This document shows positions 7,321 to 16,239 of a DNA stretch of 64,000 bases, in pieces. A model generated the notes under the pieces. That model saw only the letters and a list, made by a program, of their open reading frames with translations. It had not been told where the DNA came from and did not search any database. Source of the DNA: an uncultured Oscillibacter sp. (GTDB lineage: Bacteria; Bacillota; Clostridia; Oscillospirales; Oscillospiraceae); NCBI GenBank assembly GCA_934574045.1, contig CAKTMK010000002.1, positions 46,988 to 110,987 on the forward strand, read 5' to 3'. A program made the position numbers and the translations under genes. Each line of letters starts with the position of its first letter. Position 1 is the stretch's first letter.

Positions 7321-9144
7321 TCAGTTCCCGCCGGCGCGGCGGCAGTCCCGCTCCAGCGCGTCCAGCGTCAGCGTTTCAAAGCCCTCGGCCTTGCCCTTGA
7401 GCCGGACGGAGCCGCCCAGCGAAGTGGTCCGCGCCCGGCTGCCCAGCGCGTCCGCCACCGTCCGGGAGATCAGCACCGTCCCGCCGGGGGCGTTGGCCTC
7501 CAGCCGGGCGGCGGTGTTCACCGTGTCGCCGATGGCGGTGTAATCCATGCGCTGGGGCGCGCCGATGTTGCCCACCACGGCGGGGCCGAAATGAACGCCC
7601 ACGCCGAAGCTGACCGTCCGCCCGAAGCGGGCCTGAAGCTCCTCGCCCAGCGCCCGGGAGCCGTCCACCATGTCCATGGCGGCGCAGCAGGCCAGATAGG
7701 CCGCGTCCTCCTGAGGCAGCGGCGCGTTCCAGAAGGCCATGGTGCAGTCGCCCACGAACTTGTCCAGCGTCCCGTGCCAGCGCATGACGCACTCGGTGGT
7801 CAGCGTCAGATATCGGTTGAGGATCTCCACCACCGTGGCCGGAGGCAGCGCCTCGCTCATGGCGGTGAAGCCCCGGATATCCACGAACAGAACGGCAATG
7901 TCAAAGAGCCGCCCGCCAAGGTCCGCCGCCGGACTGCCCTGCGCCAGCAGCTCCCGCAGCACGCCGGGGTCCACGTAGCGGCCGAAGGTGTCCGTGACCC
8001 GCTTTTTCTCCCGCTGGGCCAGAATGTAATTGACCGCGGTGGAGCCGATAAACAGCACCGTCACCGCCAGCGGGAGCCACAGGACGTGGAGCACCCACCC
8101 GGCCCGGTACAGCCCCGCGCACAGCGCCAGCCACCCGGCCAGCGCCGCCGCCCAGCCCGCCAGCGCCTGACCCATCCGTTGGTCCCGCAGCCAGACCGCC
8201 GCCAGCAGGCTGACGAAAAACAGCGCCGCCAGCTGGGCCGTCCGGGACGCGTCCCGGGGCAGGAAGCCCGCGCGGAACGCGTCGATCTGGTTGGCCTGGA
8301 TCTCCACGCCGTACATGGGCGCGGCGTGGTCGATGGCCGTGCGGTACTCGTCCTGAAGTCCGGCGGCATACGGCCCGATCAGCACGATCTTCCCCGCGAA
8401 ATACGCCGGGTCCGCCGTCCCGTCCAGCACATCCAGAAAGGACACGCCGTCGGAATACCCGCCGGGGGCGGCGGTGTAGGGCAGGTAGAAAAAGCCGTCC
8501 CGGGTCTCCGGCAGGGCGGACGGCTCCTCCCCGCAGTACGCCGCCCAGCGCTCATAGACAGCCCGGGCGAAGGAGCAGACCCGCTCCCCTTCGGGCGTGT
8601 CCACGTACAGAAGCGCGTGGCGGATCACGCCGTCCCCGTCCGCCATGGCGTTGATGTGGCCGATATCCGCCGCGTCCGCCAGCGCGTCAAAGGGCGCGTC
8701 CCACGCGAGGGCCGACCGGCTGTCCATGTAAAACCCGCCGTCCTCCACCCGCAGGCTGGAGCCAAAGGTGGCAGCAGCCGCCGTCACCACGTTGCCGCCC
8801 GCCGCCGCAGCGTCCGCCTGCGGGTCGGCGCTCTCCCCGGCGTACAGCACGTCCACGCCGATCACGGCGGGGGCAAGCTCCGGGTCGGCGTTGAGCCAGT
8901 TGACGGCGTCCGCCATATAGGACCGGGGCCACGGCATGGGGCCAAGCGCGTCCAGCGCCCGCTGGTCCAGCCCCACCACCACGATCTGGCCGTCCGCCGC
9001 AGAGGGGCGCTGATAGAGCGCGTCGCTCACGGCGCCGTCCGCCCGGTCCAGCAGACCGGAGCCTGCCGCGGCGGTGAACCCGGCCGCCAGCGCGGCGGCC
9101 GCCGCCCAGACGCGCAGGGTTCCTTTTCCCATCATACTGCGCAT
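7321..9144 (-). CDS. CHASE2-domain class III adenylate cyclase
   Basis: Membrane receptor-cyclase of 607 residues. Order: one N-terminal helix (~12-30), an extracellular CHASE2 sensor (to ~300, with SDALYQRPS, VVVGLDQRALDALGPMPWPR and VLIGPYAAGLQDEY), a cluster of about three membrane helices (~325-400), a signalling helix (REKKRVTDTFGRYVDPGVL) and a class III cyclase domain. Both metal aspartates are present (VLFVDIRGFT and DKFVGD), the substrate-recognising Lys of DKFVGD and Asp of TAIGDTVNTAARLE point to ATP, and the transition-state Asn/Arg pair is intact, so cAMP synthesis is expected. The start lies two bases after the FecR-gene stop, without an obvious ribosome site, suggesting coupled translation. 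Class III cyclases are uncommon in Firmicutes. Confidence 0.9.
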   Translation of the reverse strand: MRSMMGKGTLRVWAAAAALAAGFTAAAGSGLLDRADGAVSDALYQRPSAADGQIVVVGLDQRALDALGPMPWPRSYMADAVNWLNADPELAPAVIGVDVLYAGESADPQADAAAAGGNVVTAAAATFGSSLRVEDGGFYMDSRSALAWDAPFDALADAADIGHINAMADGDGVIRHALLYVDTPEGERVCSFARAVYERWAAYCGEEPSALPETRDGFFYLPYTAAPGGYSDGVSFLDVLDGTADPAYFAGKIVLIGPYAAGLQDEYRTAIDHAAPMYGVEIQANQIDAFRAGFLPRDASRTAQLAALFFVSLLAAVWLRDQRMGQALAGWAAALAGWLALCAGLYRAGWVLHVLWLPLAVTVLFIGSTAVNYILAQREKKRVTDTFGRYVDPGVLRELLAQGSPAADLGGRLFDIAVLFVDIRGFTAMSEALPPATVVEILNRYLTLTTECVMRWHGTLDKFVGDCTMAFWNAPLPQEDAAYLACCAAMDMVDGSRALGEELQARFGRTVSFGVGVHFGPAVVGNIGAPQRMDYTAIGDTVNTAARLEANAPGGTVLISRTVADALGSRARTTSLGGSVRLKGKAEGFETLTLDALERDCRRAGGN

Positions 9145-9146
9145 CG

Positions 9147-11606
9147 TCAGGGCGTTCCGGAGCCGCCCACCGTGCAGACATAATAGTCCTTCTCCGCGCC
9201 GGGAGGCGGCAATTCTGCGCTCACGCCCCTGCCCGCAATGCAGCTCTGATCCTTTGCCCGCAGCGTTCCGCCGGTGATCTCAGCCGCGTTGACGGCGAAC
9301 TCCTTTCCGGGGCTGGGGCTGTCTGCCGACAGCGTGATAACGCCGCCGGAAATGGTGACATTCTTGGAGTCCTTGGTCTGATTGAAAATGCCGCCTGTCC
9401 AGCCCGTTATGCTGCCGCCGGTGACGCGCAGCGCACCGCCGCTCACGAGGACCGCGGTCCCCCGTTCACTCAGCACGCTGCCGCCGGAGATCTCCGCGCT
9501 CTTTTCCATCTTATCGTTCTGAAGCGCGACCGCGGTGCCGGAGCCGCTGACCACCGAGCCGCCCGCAATCTTCAGCGTGCCCGCGCCGTTGATCTGCACG
9601 CCGAAGTCGTTTTCGCTTCTGACCGTTCCGCCGTGGATGTTCACCGTGCCGCCGGAGGAATACGATGTGGTTATCGCCGTGCCGCCGCTGTTCCCATCGC
9701 CGCCGCGGGTATTGAGGATCGACCCGCTCTCCAGCGTCAGCGCGCCGCCGCTGACCTGAAGCGTGAACTCCCCATCCGTGGTCAATGCGCCGCCGCCAGC
9801 GCTGTCGCCGTCCTTGACGGTCAGTTCACCGCCCTTGGCCACCGTGAGCGCGACATTCCCCAGCTCCACGATCCTGCCGTTCAGGTCCAGCGTCACGCCG
9901 GGGACTGCCACCTGATGCTCCTCGGTCCGCCCGTTCCATGCCACGCTCTTGCCGCCCATCAGGGTGACGGCGGTGTTTACATACCATCCCGGCATGGAGG
10001 TAAGGGGGCCGAGATAGCGGACACGGCCGTCCGGCTCCTTCGCAATGGCGTACACGGTGTCCGTGCGTATGTCGGTATAGGTCCCGGTGGAGGTAAAGGC
10101 GGCCGTCAGCGCATTGCTGTCCGCAGAATCGGAGAATCGGCCGCCGTTTTCAAATCGGCCTGTATTAAACACGATGCTCTTCCCCCGGACGGTGATCGTG
10201 CCGGTATTGGTCAGCACGCCGGTATCGGTGACACGCAGCGTTCCGCTTCCGTCGTCATTGCCCAGCGCGACCGCTCCGTCATTGTACAGCTCCCCGGAGA
10301 TCTCCAGCAGAGCGCTGTTCCCTCCGGCCACCGTGACCGTTCCCCGGTTGACCATCGTGCCGCCCTGATTGACGTGGAGGCTCATTTCGCTGGTGACGAG
10401 CACCTGTCCGTTCGTGTCGTTGGTGAAGCTGCCGTTCACATCCATCGTGCCGATGATGGAAAGCCCGCCGGCGTTGACCATCGTTCCCTCCACCGTGAGC
10501 GTTTTGCCTCCGCCGACGGTGAGCGTGCCGGACTGTATGGTCAGCGTCTGGTCCCCACCCACGTGATACGTCCCGGTATGCAGGTCGCTCCGGTCGCTCT
10601 TGCCCGCATTCGTCACATAGACACGGGTGACGCCGCTCTCGTTCAGCGCAGCCGTCAGCTCGGCGGCGGTGGGATCGTCCAATGTCCGGACCGTCTCCGT
10701 CACAGGCGGCTCCGGCGCGGGCGGCGTTACCGGCGTGTCGGAGCTTCCGCCGCTGTCTCTGTCGTCACTGTCCGCGTCGTCCCTGCTGTCCGGAAACACC
10801 TGATCCGCGCCGCTGCCGCCGCCAAGCTGATCCCGGAGCGCCCGCTCCGCGGCGTCGGCGGCGGCCTGCTCCTCGCGGAGCCGGTCCTCCGCGCCCCGGA
10901 TGATCTCCTCCACAGAGAGGGGAGAGTTTTTCGCCACCTTCTCCTGAAGCGCCGGGTCCTTTGCCAGCTCCACCGCCACAAAGGCCGGAACGTCCTCCTC
11001 CCGCAGCTCCGCCACCGTCAGGCTGGTCTGCTGTCCGGGCCGGGACGCGCCGTTCACCGCCGCCGTGACCGTCTGCCCGCCGGTGATGACCGTCCGGCGC
11101 AGCTCGCCGGTGGACGGCTCCGCCGCGGTCACGGTCAGCGTCCCCTCCAGCAGGTGGACGCGGGAGAAGGAGCGGTCCACCACCTCCACCCAGCCCGCGG
11201 TGCCGCGGACGCCGGTGACCATGGTGGACGTGCGGATGTTCAGGCTCTCGTCCTCCTTCACTGGAGCGGTCACGTTGAAAAACAGCTTGCCGGACACGGC
11301 CTTCAGCTCCAGCTTCTTCCCGGACTTGGACACCTCGCCCCGGCTGGACGCGTCCAGCTTCACGGCCTTGGTGCTGTCCAGACTGACGTAGGCATAGCTG
11401 TCCGTCCCCGTCTCGAGGACGTAGCCGCTGTAAAGGCGCATTCCGTCGGTGGTAGACACCGTCCGCCCTGCGGCGGTGCTCACCGTCACAGTCCCCTCCG
11501 CCTTCTCCAGCCGCAGCGTGGCCGCCGCAGCCGTCTCCGCCGCCGCCGGAAGCATCAGGCTCCACACCAGCAGCAGCGCCATCCATAAGGACGCCGTTCT
11601 TCTCAT
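9147..11606 (-). CDS. Secreted FecR-domain protein with beta-helix repeats
   Basis: 819 residues. After a signal peptide (to ~28) comes a FecR domain (~35-180): EGTVTVSTAAGRTVSTTDG, LETGTDSYAYVSLDSTKAV, and STMVTGVRGTAGWVEV followed by HLLEGTLTV. Then a charged helix, an Asp/Ser/Pro-rich linker (~285-315), and ~500 residues of short Gly/Thr/Val repeats (LTNTGTITVRG, TVNIHGGTVRSE, LRVTGGSITG) predicted to form a right-handed beta-helix. FecR domains sense or bind outside the membrane, and FecR/CHASE2 pairing recurs in other phyla. The ATG overlaps the HD-GYP stop (ATGA) and has GGAGGAG upstream; the CHASE2 gene follows at two bases. No wall-anchoring motif is visible. Confidence 0.87.
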   Translation of the reverse strand: MRRTASLWMALLLVWSLMLPAAAETAAAATLRLEKAEGTVTVSTAAGRTVSTTDGMRLYSGYVLETGTDSYAYVSLDSTKAVKLDASSRGEVSKSGKKLELKAVSGKLFFNVTAPVKEDESLNIRTSTMVTGVRGTAGWVEVVDRSFSRVHLLEGTLTVTAAEPSTGELRRTVITGGQTVTAAVNGASRPGQQTSLTVAELREEDVPAFVAVELAKDPALQEKVAKNSPLSVEEIIRGAEDRLREEQAAADAAERALRDQLGGGSGADQVFPDSRDDADSDDRDSGGSSDTPVTPPAPEPPVTETVRTLDDPTAAELTAALNESGVTRVYVTNAGKSDRSDLHTGTYHVGGDQTLTIQSGTLTVGGGKTLTVEGTMVNAGGLSIIGTMDVNGSFTNDTNGQVLVTSEMSLHVNQGGTMVNRGTVTVAGGNSALLEISGELYNDGAVALGNDDGSGTLRVTDTGVLTNTGTITVRGKSIVFNTGRFENGGRFSDSADSNALTAAFTSTGTYTDIRTDTVYAIAKEPDGRVRYLGPLTSMPGWYVNTAVTLMGGKSVAWNGRTEEHQVAVPGVTLDLNGRIVELGNVALTVAKGGELTVKDGDSAGGGALTTDGEFTLQVSGGALTLESGSILNTRGGDGNSGGTAITTSYSSGGTVNIHGGTVRSENDFGVQINGAGTLKIAGGSVVSGSGTAVALQNDKMEKSAEISGGSVLSERGTAVLVSGGALRVTGGSITGWTGGIFNQTKDSKNVTISGGVITLSADSPSPGKEFAVNAAEITGGTLRAKDQSCIAGRGVSAELPPPGAEKDYYVCTVGGSGTP

Positions 11607-13054
11607 GTCGTCTCCTCCCACGCCCTGCTCTTTTCAAACAGGGCCAGTATTTCTCCGTCCAGGCTTCCCTCCCGGACCATGCTCTGCAAAACGGAAAGCG
11701 CCTTTTCCACGGGCATCGGCGGCTTGTAGGGCCGGTCCCGTGCCGTGAGCGCGTCGAAAATGTCCAGAATGGTCAAAAGACGGACCTCCCACGGAAGCTC
11801 CGCCGCCGTCTTGTGGGCGGGATAGCCCGTTCCGTTGAGCAGCTCGTGATGGTCCGCGGCCCACTCCGGGACCTGCGCGTACTGCTTTGGAAACGCCACC
11901 TGCGCCAGAATGCGGGCGGTGGCGGTGACGTGGCCCTCCATCACAGCCCGCTCCCGGGCGGTCAGCGTCCCCCTGCGGACCGTCAGGCTCGTCCGCTCGT
12001 CCTCCGTCAGCCACGGGCGGATCTGCCCGTTTTCATCCGCATACGTCCGCGCCGCCAGCTCCTCCAGCGCGGCGATCTCCTCATCGGGCAGGAATCCGGC
12101 GGTGTTGTCCCGGCGGATGCGCTCCAGCGCCTCGGCCCGCCGGACCGCCCGCGCGGAGCGCTCCGGCCCGTCCAGCCGTCCCTCCAGAAGGGCGATGCGG
12201 TCCAGCAGCTCCATCTCCGTGAAGCGGCGCTCGATCCGCTCCAGCGCCGGGCCCAGCCGGTCGGCCTTGTCCATGACCTCCAGCGGGACGGTCAGCTTGC
12301 CCACGTCGTGGAGCCACACGCTGAGAAGAAATGCCCTGCGGCGGTCCGGATCGAACCGGCGGGGATCCCCCGTCCGGTCCAGCCAGTCCAGAAACCGGAC
12401 GGCGTATTTCACCATGCTGCGGGTGTGGCTGGCGTTATAGGGCGTGCGCTGGTCGATGGCGGCGGACAGCGCCCCCACCAGCGAATCCAGCAGCGCGGCA
12501 ATCTGCTCGGAATACTGCATATTCGTCAGACTGATGGCGGCCTGCGCCGCCAGCGCCGTGACCAGCGGCTCCATCCCCGGCGTGAAGCGGGCGGGCCGCC
12601 CGTCCGCCGTCAGGGCGTTGATGAGCTGCAAAACGCCGATCAGACCGCCCCGGTCATCGGTCAGCGGTGCCACCAGCACGGAGCGGGTGCGGTAGCCGGT
12701 CATGGCGTCGTACCGCCGCGCGCCGGAGAAATCGAAGGACCGGCTCTTATACACGTCCGGCACGTTGATGAGCCGGTTTTCCAGCACCGCCCGGGCGCAC
12801 ACGTGGGACGCGCTCAGCGGAACGGGCGGCAGCGTGATGGGTGCGTCGTGGCCCCCCTGCCGCACCCCGAGGGATCGGGTGACCATCCGGCAGAAGTGCA
12901 GTCCGTCCGGCCCCAGAAGGTACAGCGTGCCGCCGTCGCAGCGCGTCAGGTCCATGGCCGCGTCCAGAATGCGGGATAAAAGAGCCTCCCGGTCCCGCTC
13001 AGCGGACAGGGCGGCGCAGATCTCAAGGATCGTGCGCATCTGCTTTGCAGTCAT
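11603..13054 (-). CDS. GAF / HD-GYP phosphodiesterase-type signalling protein
   Basis: Cytoplasmic protein of 483 residues. Residues ~15-175 form a GAF sensor (AMDLTRCDGGTLYLL, SVLVAPLTDDRGGLIGVLQL). The C-terminal half is an HD-GYP domain: WLHDVGKLTVP, the histidine of MEGHVTATARI, ADHHELLNGTGYP (the HHExxxGxGYP signature) and ILDIFDALTARDRPYKPP. A ~120-residue insertion separates the first HD motif from the rest. All metal ligands are kept, so hydrolysis of c-di-GMP or a related cyclic dinucleotide is likely. Start chosen at 13054 behind AGGAGATCTTTTT; both ends overlap neighbours by four bases (ATGA), so it is translated in series with the MBL and FecR genes. Confidence 0.9.
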   Translation of the reverse strand: MTAKQMRTILEICAALSAERDREALLSRILDAAMDLTRCDGGTLYLLGPDGLHFCRMVTRSLGVRQGGHDAPITLPPVPLSASHVCARAVLENRLINVPDVYKSRSFDFSGARRYDAMTGYRTRSVLVAPLTDDRGGLIGVLQLINALTADGRPARFTPGMEPLVTALAAQAAISLTNMQYSEQIAALLDSLVGALSAAIDQRTPYNASHTRSMVKYAVRFLDWLDRTGDPRRFDPDRRRAFLLSVWLHDVGKLTVPLEVMDKADRLGPALERIERRFTEMELLDRIALLEGRLDGPERSARAVRRAEALERIRRDNTAGFLPDEEIAALEELAARTYADENGQIRPWLTEDERTSLTVRRGTLTARERAVMEGHVTATARILAQVAFPKQYAQVPEWAADHHELLNGTGYPAHKTAAELPWEVRLLTILDIFDALTARDRPYKPPMPVEKALSVLQSMVREGSLDGEILALFEKSRAWEETT

Positions 13055-13860
13055 AAAAAGATCTCCTCTCCCGCCCGGGCAAAGGCGCAGTCCGGGTGGA
13101 TGGCGCGCAGCTCCCCGGCGGCATCGTCCAGAAGGCGGTCCGTATGGCCAGGGTCGTGATGGATCACGCGGGTCCGCGCCGCGCCGCACGCACGCCCCAG
13201 CCTGGCGGCGGCGGTCCATGTACTGTGGCCAAAGGCGGACCGCTCCGGCCACTCCGCGTCGGAATACTGCCCGTCGCACAGCAGCAGGTCGCAGCCTTGG
13301 GCAAACTCCGCCAGCGGCCCCGCTCCGGGGCCGTTCACCGTGCAGTCCGTGGCGAACACCACCCGCTTTCCGCCGCCGGTGAGCCGCAGCAGTGAAACGC
13401 CGCCGGGATGCGCGCCCTCTATCCGCTCCACCGTGACGCCGTCCAGCTCCAGCCGGGGCGGCAGATCGTAAAACGACGGCGGAGAGGGCAGTGCCTCCGG
13501 CCCGACGGGCCAGAGCGGCGGCGACAAAAGCGCGCGGACCTGTTCCGCCGCGCCCAGTCCGTTCCGCGCAGCGGCGTAGACCTCCAGCCGGAAGCCCGGC
13601 CGCAGCAGCAGCGGACACAGCGGCAGGCCCAGCAGATGGTCCGCATGGGGATGGGTCAGGATCAGGGGCAGGCGGTCCTCCCCCGCATCCAGAAAGGACG
13701 GGAGATCCAAAAGCCCCGTCCCCGCGTCCAGCACTACCGCCTGACCCGCCAGCCGGACCAGCACGCAGGTGGTGGCTCCGCCGTATTTCAAAAACGCCCC
13801 GCCGCTCACCGGGACGGAGCCTCTGACTCCCAGAACGGCAACAGACGGTCTTTGCTCCAC
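13051..13860 (-). CDS. MBL-fold metallo-hydrolase (RNase Z / phosphodiesterase-like)
   Basis: 269 residues, starting at GTG 13860 behind GGGAGG. The N-terminus (VAVLGVRGSVPVSGGAFLKY) and the metal motif THPHADH at 69-75 identify a metallo-beta-lactamase hydrolase of the PhnP/RNase Z-like group; later ligands are a His in GAHPGGVS, the Asp of FATDC and the His of VIHHDPGH. Members cleave phosphodiesters, including cyclic nucleotides in some class-II-type enzymes. As the first gene of the CHASE2-cyclase operon, with a four-base overlap to the HD-GYP gene, it could hydrolyse the cAMP made by the last-but-one gene; that is inference. Confidence 0.87.
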   Translation of the reverse strand: MEQRPSVAVLGVRGSVPVSGGAFLKYGGATTCVLVRLAGQAVVLDAGTGLLDLPSFLDAGEDRLPLILTHPHADHLLGLPLCPLLLRPGFRLEVYAAARNGLGAAEQVRALLSPPLWPVGPEALPSPPSFYDLPPRLELDGVTVERIEGAHPGGVSLLRLTGGGKRVVFATDCTVNGPGAGPLAEFAQGCDLLLCDGQYSDAEWPERSAFGHSTWTAAARLGRACGAARTRVIHHDPGHTDRLLDDAAGELRAIHPDCAFARAGEEIFL

Positions 13861-13913
13861 CGCGCACCTCCCGTCCGGCGCGGCCCGCCGCGCCGATTTT
13901 TACATACTATAAC

Positions 13914-13943
13914 ATATTACCATATCTTACCTCCGGACCGCAA
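13914..13943 (-). promoter_or_regulatory. Promoter of the CHASE2/HD-GYP signalling operon
   Basis: Minus strand: -35 TTGCGG, 18-bp spacer, -10 TAATAT, about 50 bp before the GTG start. A 7-4-7 inverted repeat lies immediately upstream (separate entry). Confidence 0.5.
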
Positions 13944-13944
13944 G

Positions 13945-13962
13945 GAATTTTATGCAAAATTC
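13945..13962. promoter_or_regulatory. Inverted repeat, candidate operator of the signalling operon
   Basis: GAATTTT-ATGC-AAAATTC: perfect 7-bp arms with a 4-bp centre, one base upstream of the -35 hexamer. AT-rich island in otherwise GC-rich DNA; suits an activator or repressor dimer. No known family consensus fits. Confidence 0.45.
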
Positions 13963-13987
13963 TACGCATTTACTCCTCTGGACAAAC

Positions 13988-14025
13988 GGAGCGGCCCGCC
14001 GGAGCCATGTCCGGCGGGCCGCTCC
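13988..14025 (-). terminator. Terminator of the arginine operon
   Basis: Perfect 16-bp stem (GGAGCGGCCCGCCGGA and its complement) with a 6-nt loop, 30 bp after argF; the minus-strand tail is GTTTGTCC. Confidence 0.75.
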
Positions 14026-14055
14026 CGCAATTGGTTCCCGCGCCGCGCAGGCGCG

Positions 14056-15039
14056 TTATTTCATCAGGGTGTACATGACCGCCTTGATGGTGTGCATCCG
14101 GTTCTCCGCCTCGTCAAAGACGATGGACTGGGGGGATTCAAACACCTCGTCGGTGACCTCCATGGCGTCCCGGCCGAACTTTTCACCCATCTCCTTACCG
14201 ACCTTGGTCTTGTGGTCGTGATAGGCGGGCAGGCAGTGCATGAACCGGCACTGGGGGCCGGCGTTGTCCATCAGCGCCTTGGTGACTTGATAGGGGCCGA
14301 GGGCCTTGATCCGCTCCGCCCAGACCTCCACCGGCTCGCCCATGGAGACCCACACATCGGTGTAAAGCACGTCCGCGCCCTTGGTGGCGGTCATGGGGTC
14401 CTCCTCAAACTCCAGCACCGCGCCGGTCTCGGCGGCGATGGCCTGACACTGGGCGATCAGCGCCGCGTCCGGCATATACGCCTTGGGCGCGCAGGCCACG
14501 AAGTGCATTCCCATCTTGGCGCAGCCCACCATCAGGGAGTTGCCCATGTTGTACCGCGCGTCGCCCAGATACACCAGCTTCACGCCCTTGAGCTTTCCGA
14601 AATGCTCCTGAATGGTCAGGAAGTCCGCAAGGATCTGGGTGGGGTGGAACTCGTTGGTCAGGCCGTTAAACACCGGCACGCCGGCATACTTTGCCAGCTC
14701 CTCCACCAGTTCCTGACCGAAGCCGCGGTACTCGATGCCGTCAAACATCCGGCCCAGCACCCGGGCGGTGTCCGCGATGGATTCCTTCACGCCGATCTGG
14801 CTCCCGGTGGGGCCGAGATAGGTGCTGCCCATGCCCAGATCCTGCGCCGCCACCTCAAAGGCGCAGCGGGTCCGGGTGGAGGTCTTTTCAAAGATCAGGG
14901 CCACGTTCTTCCCCTCCAGATACCGGTGGGGGACGCCGGCCTTCTTCTTGGCCTTCAGGTCGGCGGCGGTGTCCAGAAATTCCTGGATCTCGGCGGGAGT
15001 AAAGTCCAGCAGCTTCAAAAAGTGGGTGTGTCCGTTCAC
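14056..15039 (-). CDS. argF: Ornithine carbamoyltransferase
   Basis: Makes citrulline from ornithine and carbamoyl phosphate in the cytoplasm (arginine synthesis). The 327-residue product has the carbamoyl-phosphate loop STRTR near residue 53, the ornithine/CP motif HPTQ near 133 and the FMHCLP motif near 265, all intact. Length is normal. It is the last gene of the arginine operon, 18 bp after argD, followed by a strong terminator. An anabolic rather than catabolic role is indicated by its company; no arginine deiminase or carbamate kinase gene is present. Confidence 0.96.
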   Translation of the reverse strand: MNGHTHFLKLLDFTPAEIQEFLDTAADLKAKKKAGVPHRYLEGKNVALIFEKTSTRTRCAFEVAAQDLGMGSTYLGPTGSQIGVKESIADTARVLGRMFDGIEYRGFGQELVEELAKYAGVPVFNGLTNEFHPTQILADFLTIQEHFGKLKGVKLVYLGDARYNMGNSLMVGCAKMGMHFVACAPKAYMPDAALIAQCQAIAAETGAVLEFEEDPMTATKGADVLYTDVWVSMGEPVEVWAERIKALGPYQVTKALMDNAGPQCRFMHCLPAYHDHKTKVGKEMGEKFGRDAMEVTDEVFESPQSIVFDEAENRMHTIKAVMYTLMK

Positions 15040-15057
15040 GTCTCGTCTCTCCTTCTC

Positions 15058-16236
15058 TTACGACAGCGTCTTTTTCATGATGGCAAGGCCCGCGTCCATC
15101 TCCTCTTTCGTGATGACCAGCGGGGGCAGCAGACGCATGCCCGGTCCGGCGGTCAGCACCAGCAGTCCGGCGTCCGCCAGCGCGGCGGCCAGCTTGCCGT
15201 TTTCATAGCCCTCGGCCACCTCGATGCCGATCATCAGGCCGAGACCCCGGGTCTTTCCGAAGCAGGGCAGGTTCATGGCCTCGATCTGCTCGCGCAGATA
15301 CGCGCCCTTTTTCTGGACCTCCTGCAGAAATTCGTCGGTCAGCACGTCCTGCACCACCAGCGCCGCCGCGCCGCAGACGGGGTTGGCGCCGAAGGTGGTG
15401 GCGTGGGTGCCGGGCGTGAGCACATTGCGGCACTTTTCATTGGCCATGATGCCGCTCATGGGCAGGCCGCCCGCGATGCCCTTTGCGAAAGAACACACGT
15501 CAGGCAGGATGCCGTACTGCTGGAAGGCGAACAGGCTGCCCGTGCGGCCCACGCCGGTCTGCACCTCGTCCACCAGCAGCAGCCAGTCCTTCTCCGCGCA
15601 CAGCTTGGCCACCGCGGACACGTACTCCTGATCCAGCGGCAGAACGCCGCCCTCGCCCTGCACCAGCTCCATCATGACGGCGCAGGTGTCGTCCCCGGCG
15701 GTCTCCTTCAGAGAGTCCATGCTGTTGGCCTCGGCAAAGCGGAAGCCCTCCACAAACGGGAAGAAATAGTTGTGGAAGCGCTCCTGGCCGGTGGCGGTCA
15801 GGGTGGCCATGGTGCGGCCGTGGAACGAATTTTTCAGGGTGATGATGGTGGCGCGGCCCTTGCCGTACTTGTCAAAGCTGTACTTTCTGGCCAGTTTAAT
15901 CATGCCCTCGTTGGCCTCGCCGCCGCCGCTGGCGAAAAACACGTTGCTCATGCCGGTGCGCTTGCAGAGCTTCTCCGCCAGACGGGCGCACGGCTCCGTG
16001 TAAAAGAGGTTGGAGGTGTGTCCAACCTTCTTCGCCTGCTGATACACCGCATCGGCCCACGCCTCGTTTCCGTACCCGAGGTCGCACACGCCGATGCCGC
16101 TGGTGAAGTCGATGTACTCCCGGCCCTCCGGGCTGTAGAGCTTTGCGCCCTTGCCGTGGTCAATAGCCACGTCGTTCCGTCCGTAGGTGTTCATCACGTA
16201 CTGGTTGGTAAGGCTCTTGATCTCCTGAGAAGTCAT
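15058..16236 (-). CDS. argD: Acetylornithine aminotransferase
   Basis: PLP enzyme converting N-acetylglutamate semialdehyde to N2-acetylornithine. The 392-residue protein shows SGIGVCDLGYGN, FFASGGGEANEGMIKLARKY, the cofactor aspartate in LLVDEVQTGVGRTG, and the PLP lysine in SFAKGIAGGLPM, followed by THATTFGANPVC. This is the standard class-III transaminase set. It starts three bases after the argB stop (TGA at 16240-16242), so the two are probably translationally coupled. Broad-specificity activity on succinyl-diaminopimelate or GABA is possible but the operon makes ArgD the straightforward call. Confidence 0.95.
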   Translation of the reverse strand: MTSQEIKSLTNQYVMNTYGRNDVAIDHGKGAKLYSPEGREYIDFTSGIGVCDLGYGNEAWADAVYQQAKKVGHTSNLFYTEPCARLAEKLCKRTGMSNVFFASGGGEANEGMIKLARKYSFDKYGKGRATIITLKNSFHGRTMATLTATGQERFHNYFFPFVEGFRFAEANSMDSLKETAGDDTCAVMMELVQGEGGVLPLDQEYVSAVAKLCAEKDWLLLVDEVQTGVGRTGSLFAFQQYGILPDVCSFAKGIAGGLPMSGIMANEKCRNVLTPGTHATTFGANPVCGAAALVVQDVLTDEFLQEVQKKGAYLREQIEAMNLPCFGKTRGLGLMIGIEVAEGYENGKLAAALADAGLLVLTAGPGMRLLPPLVITKEEMDAGLAIMKKTLS

Positions 16237-16239
16237 GGC

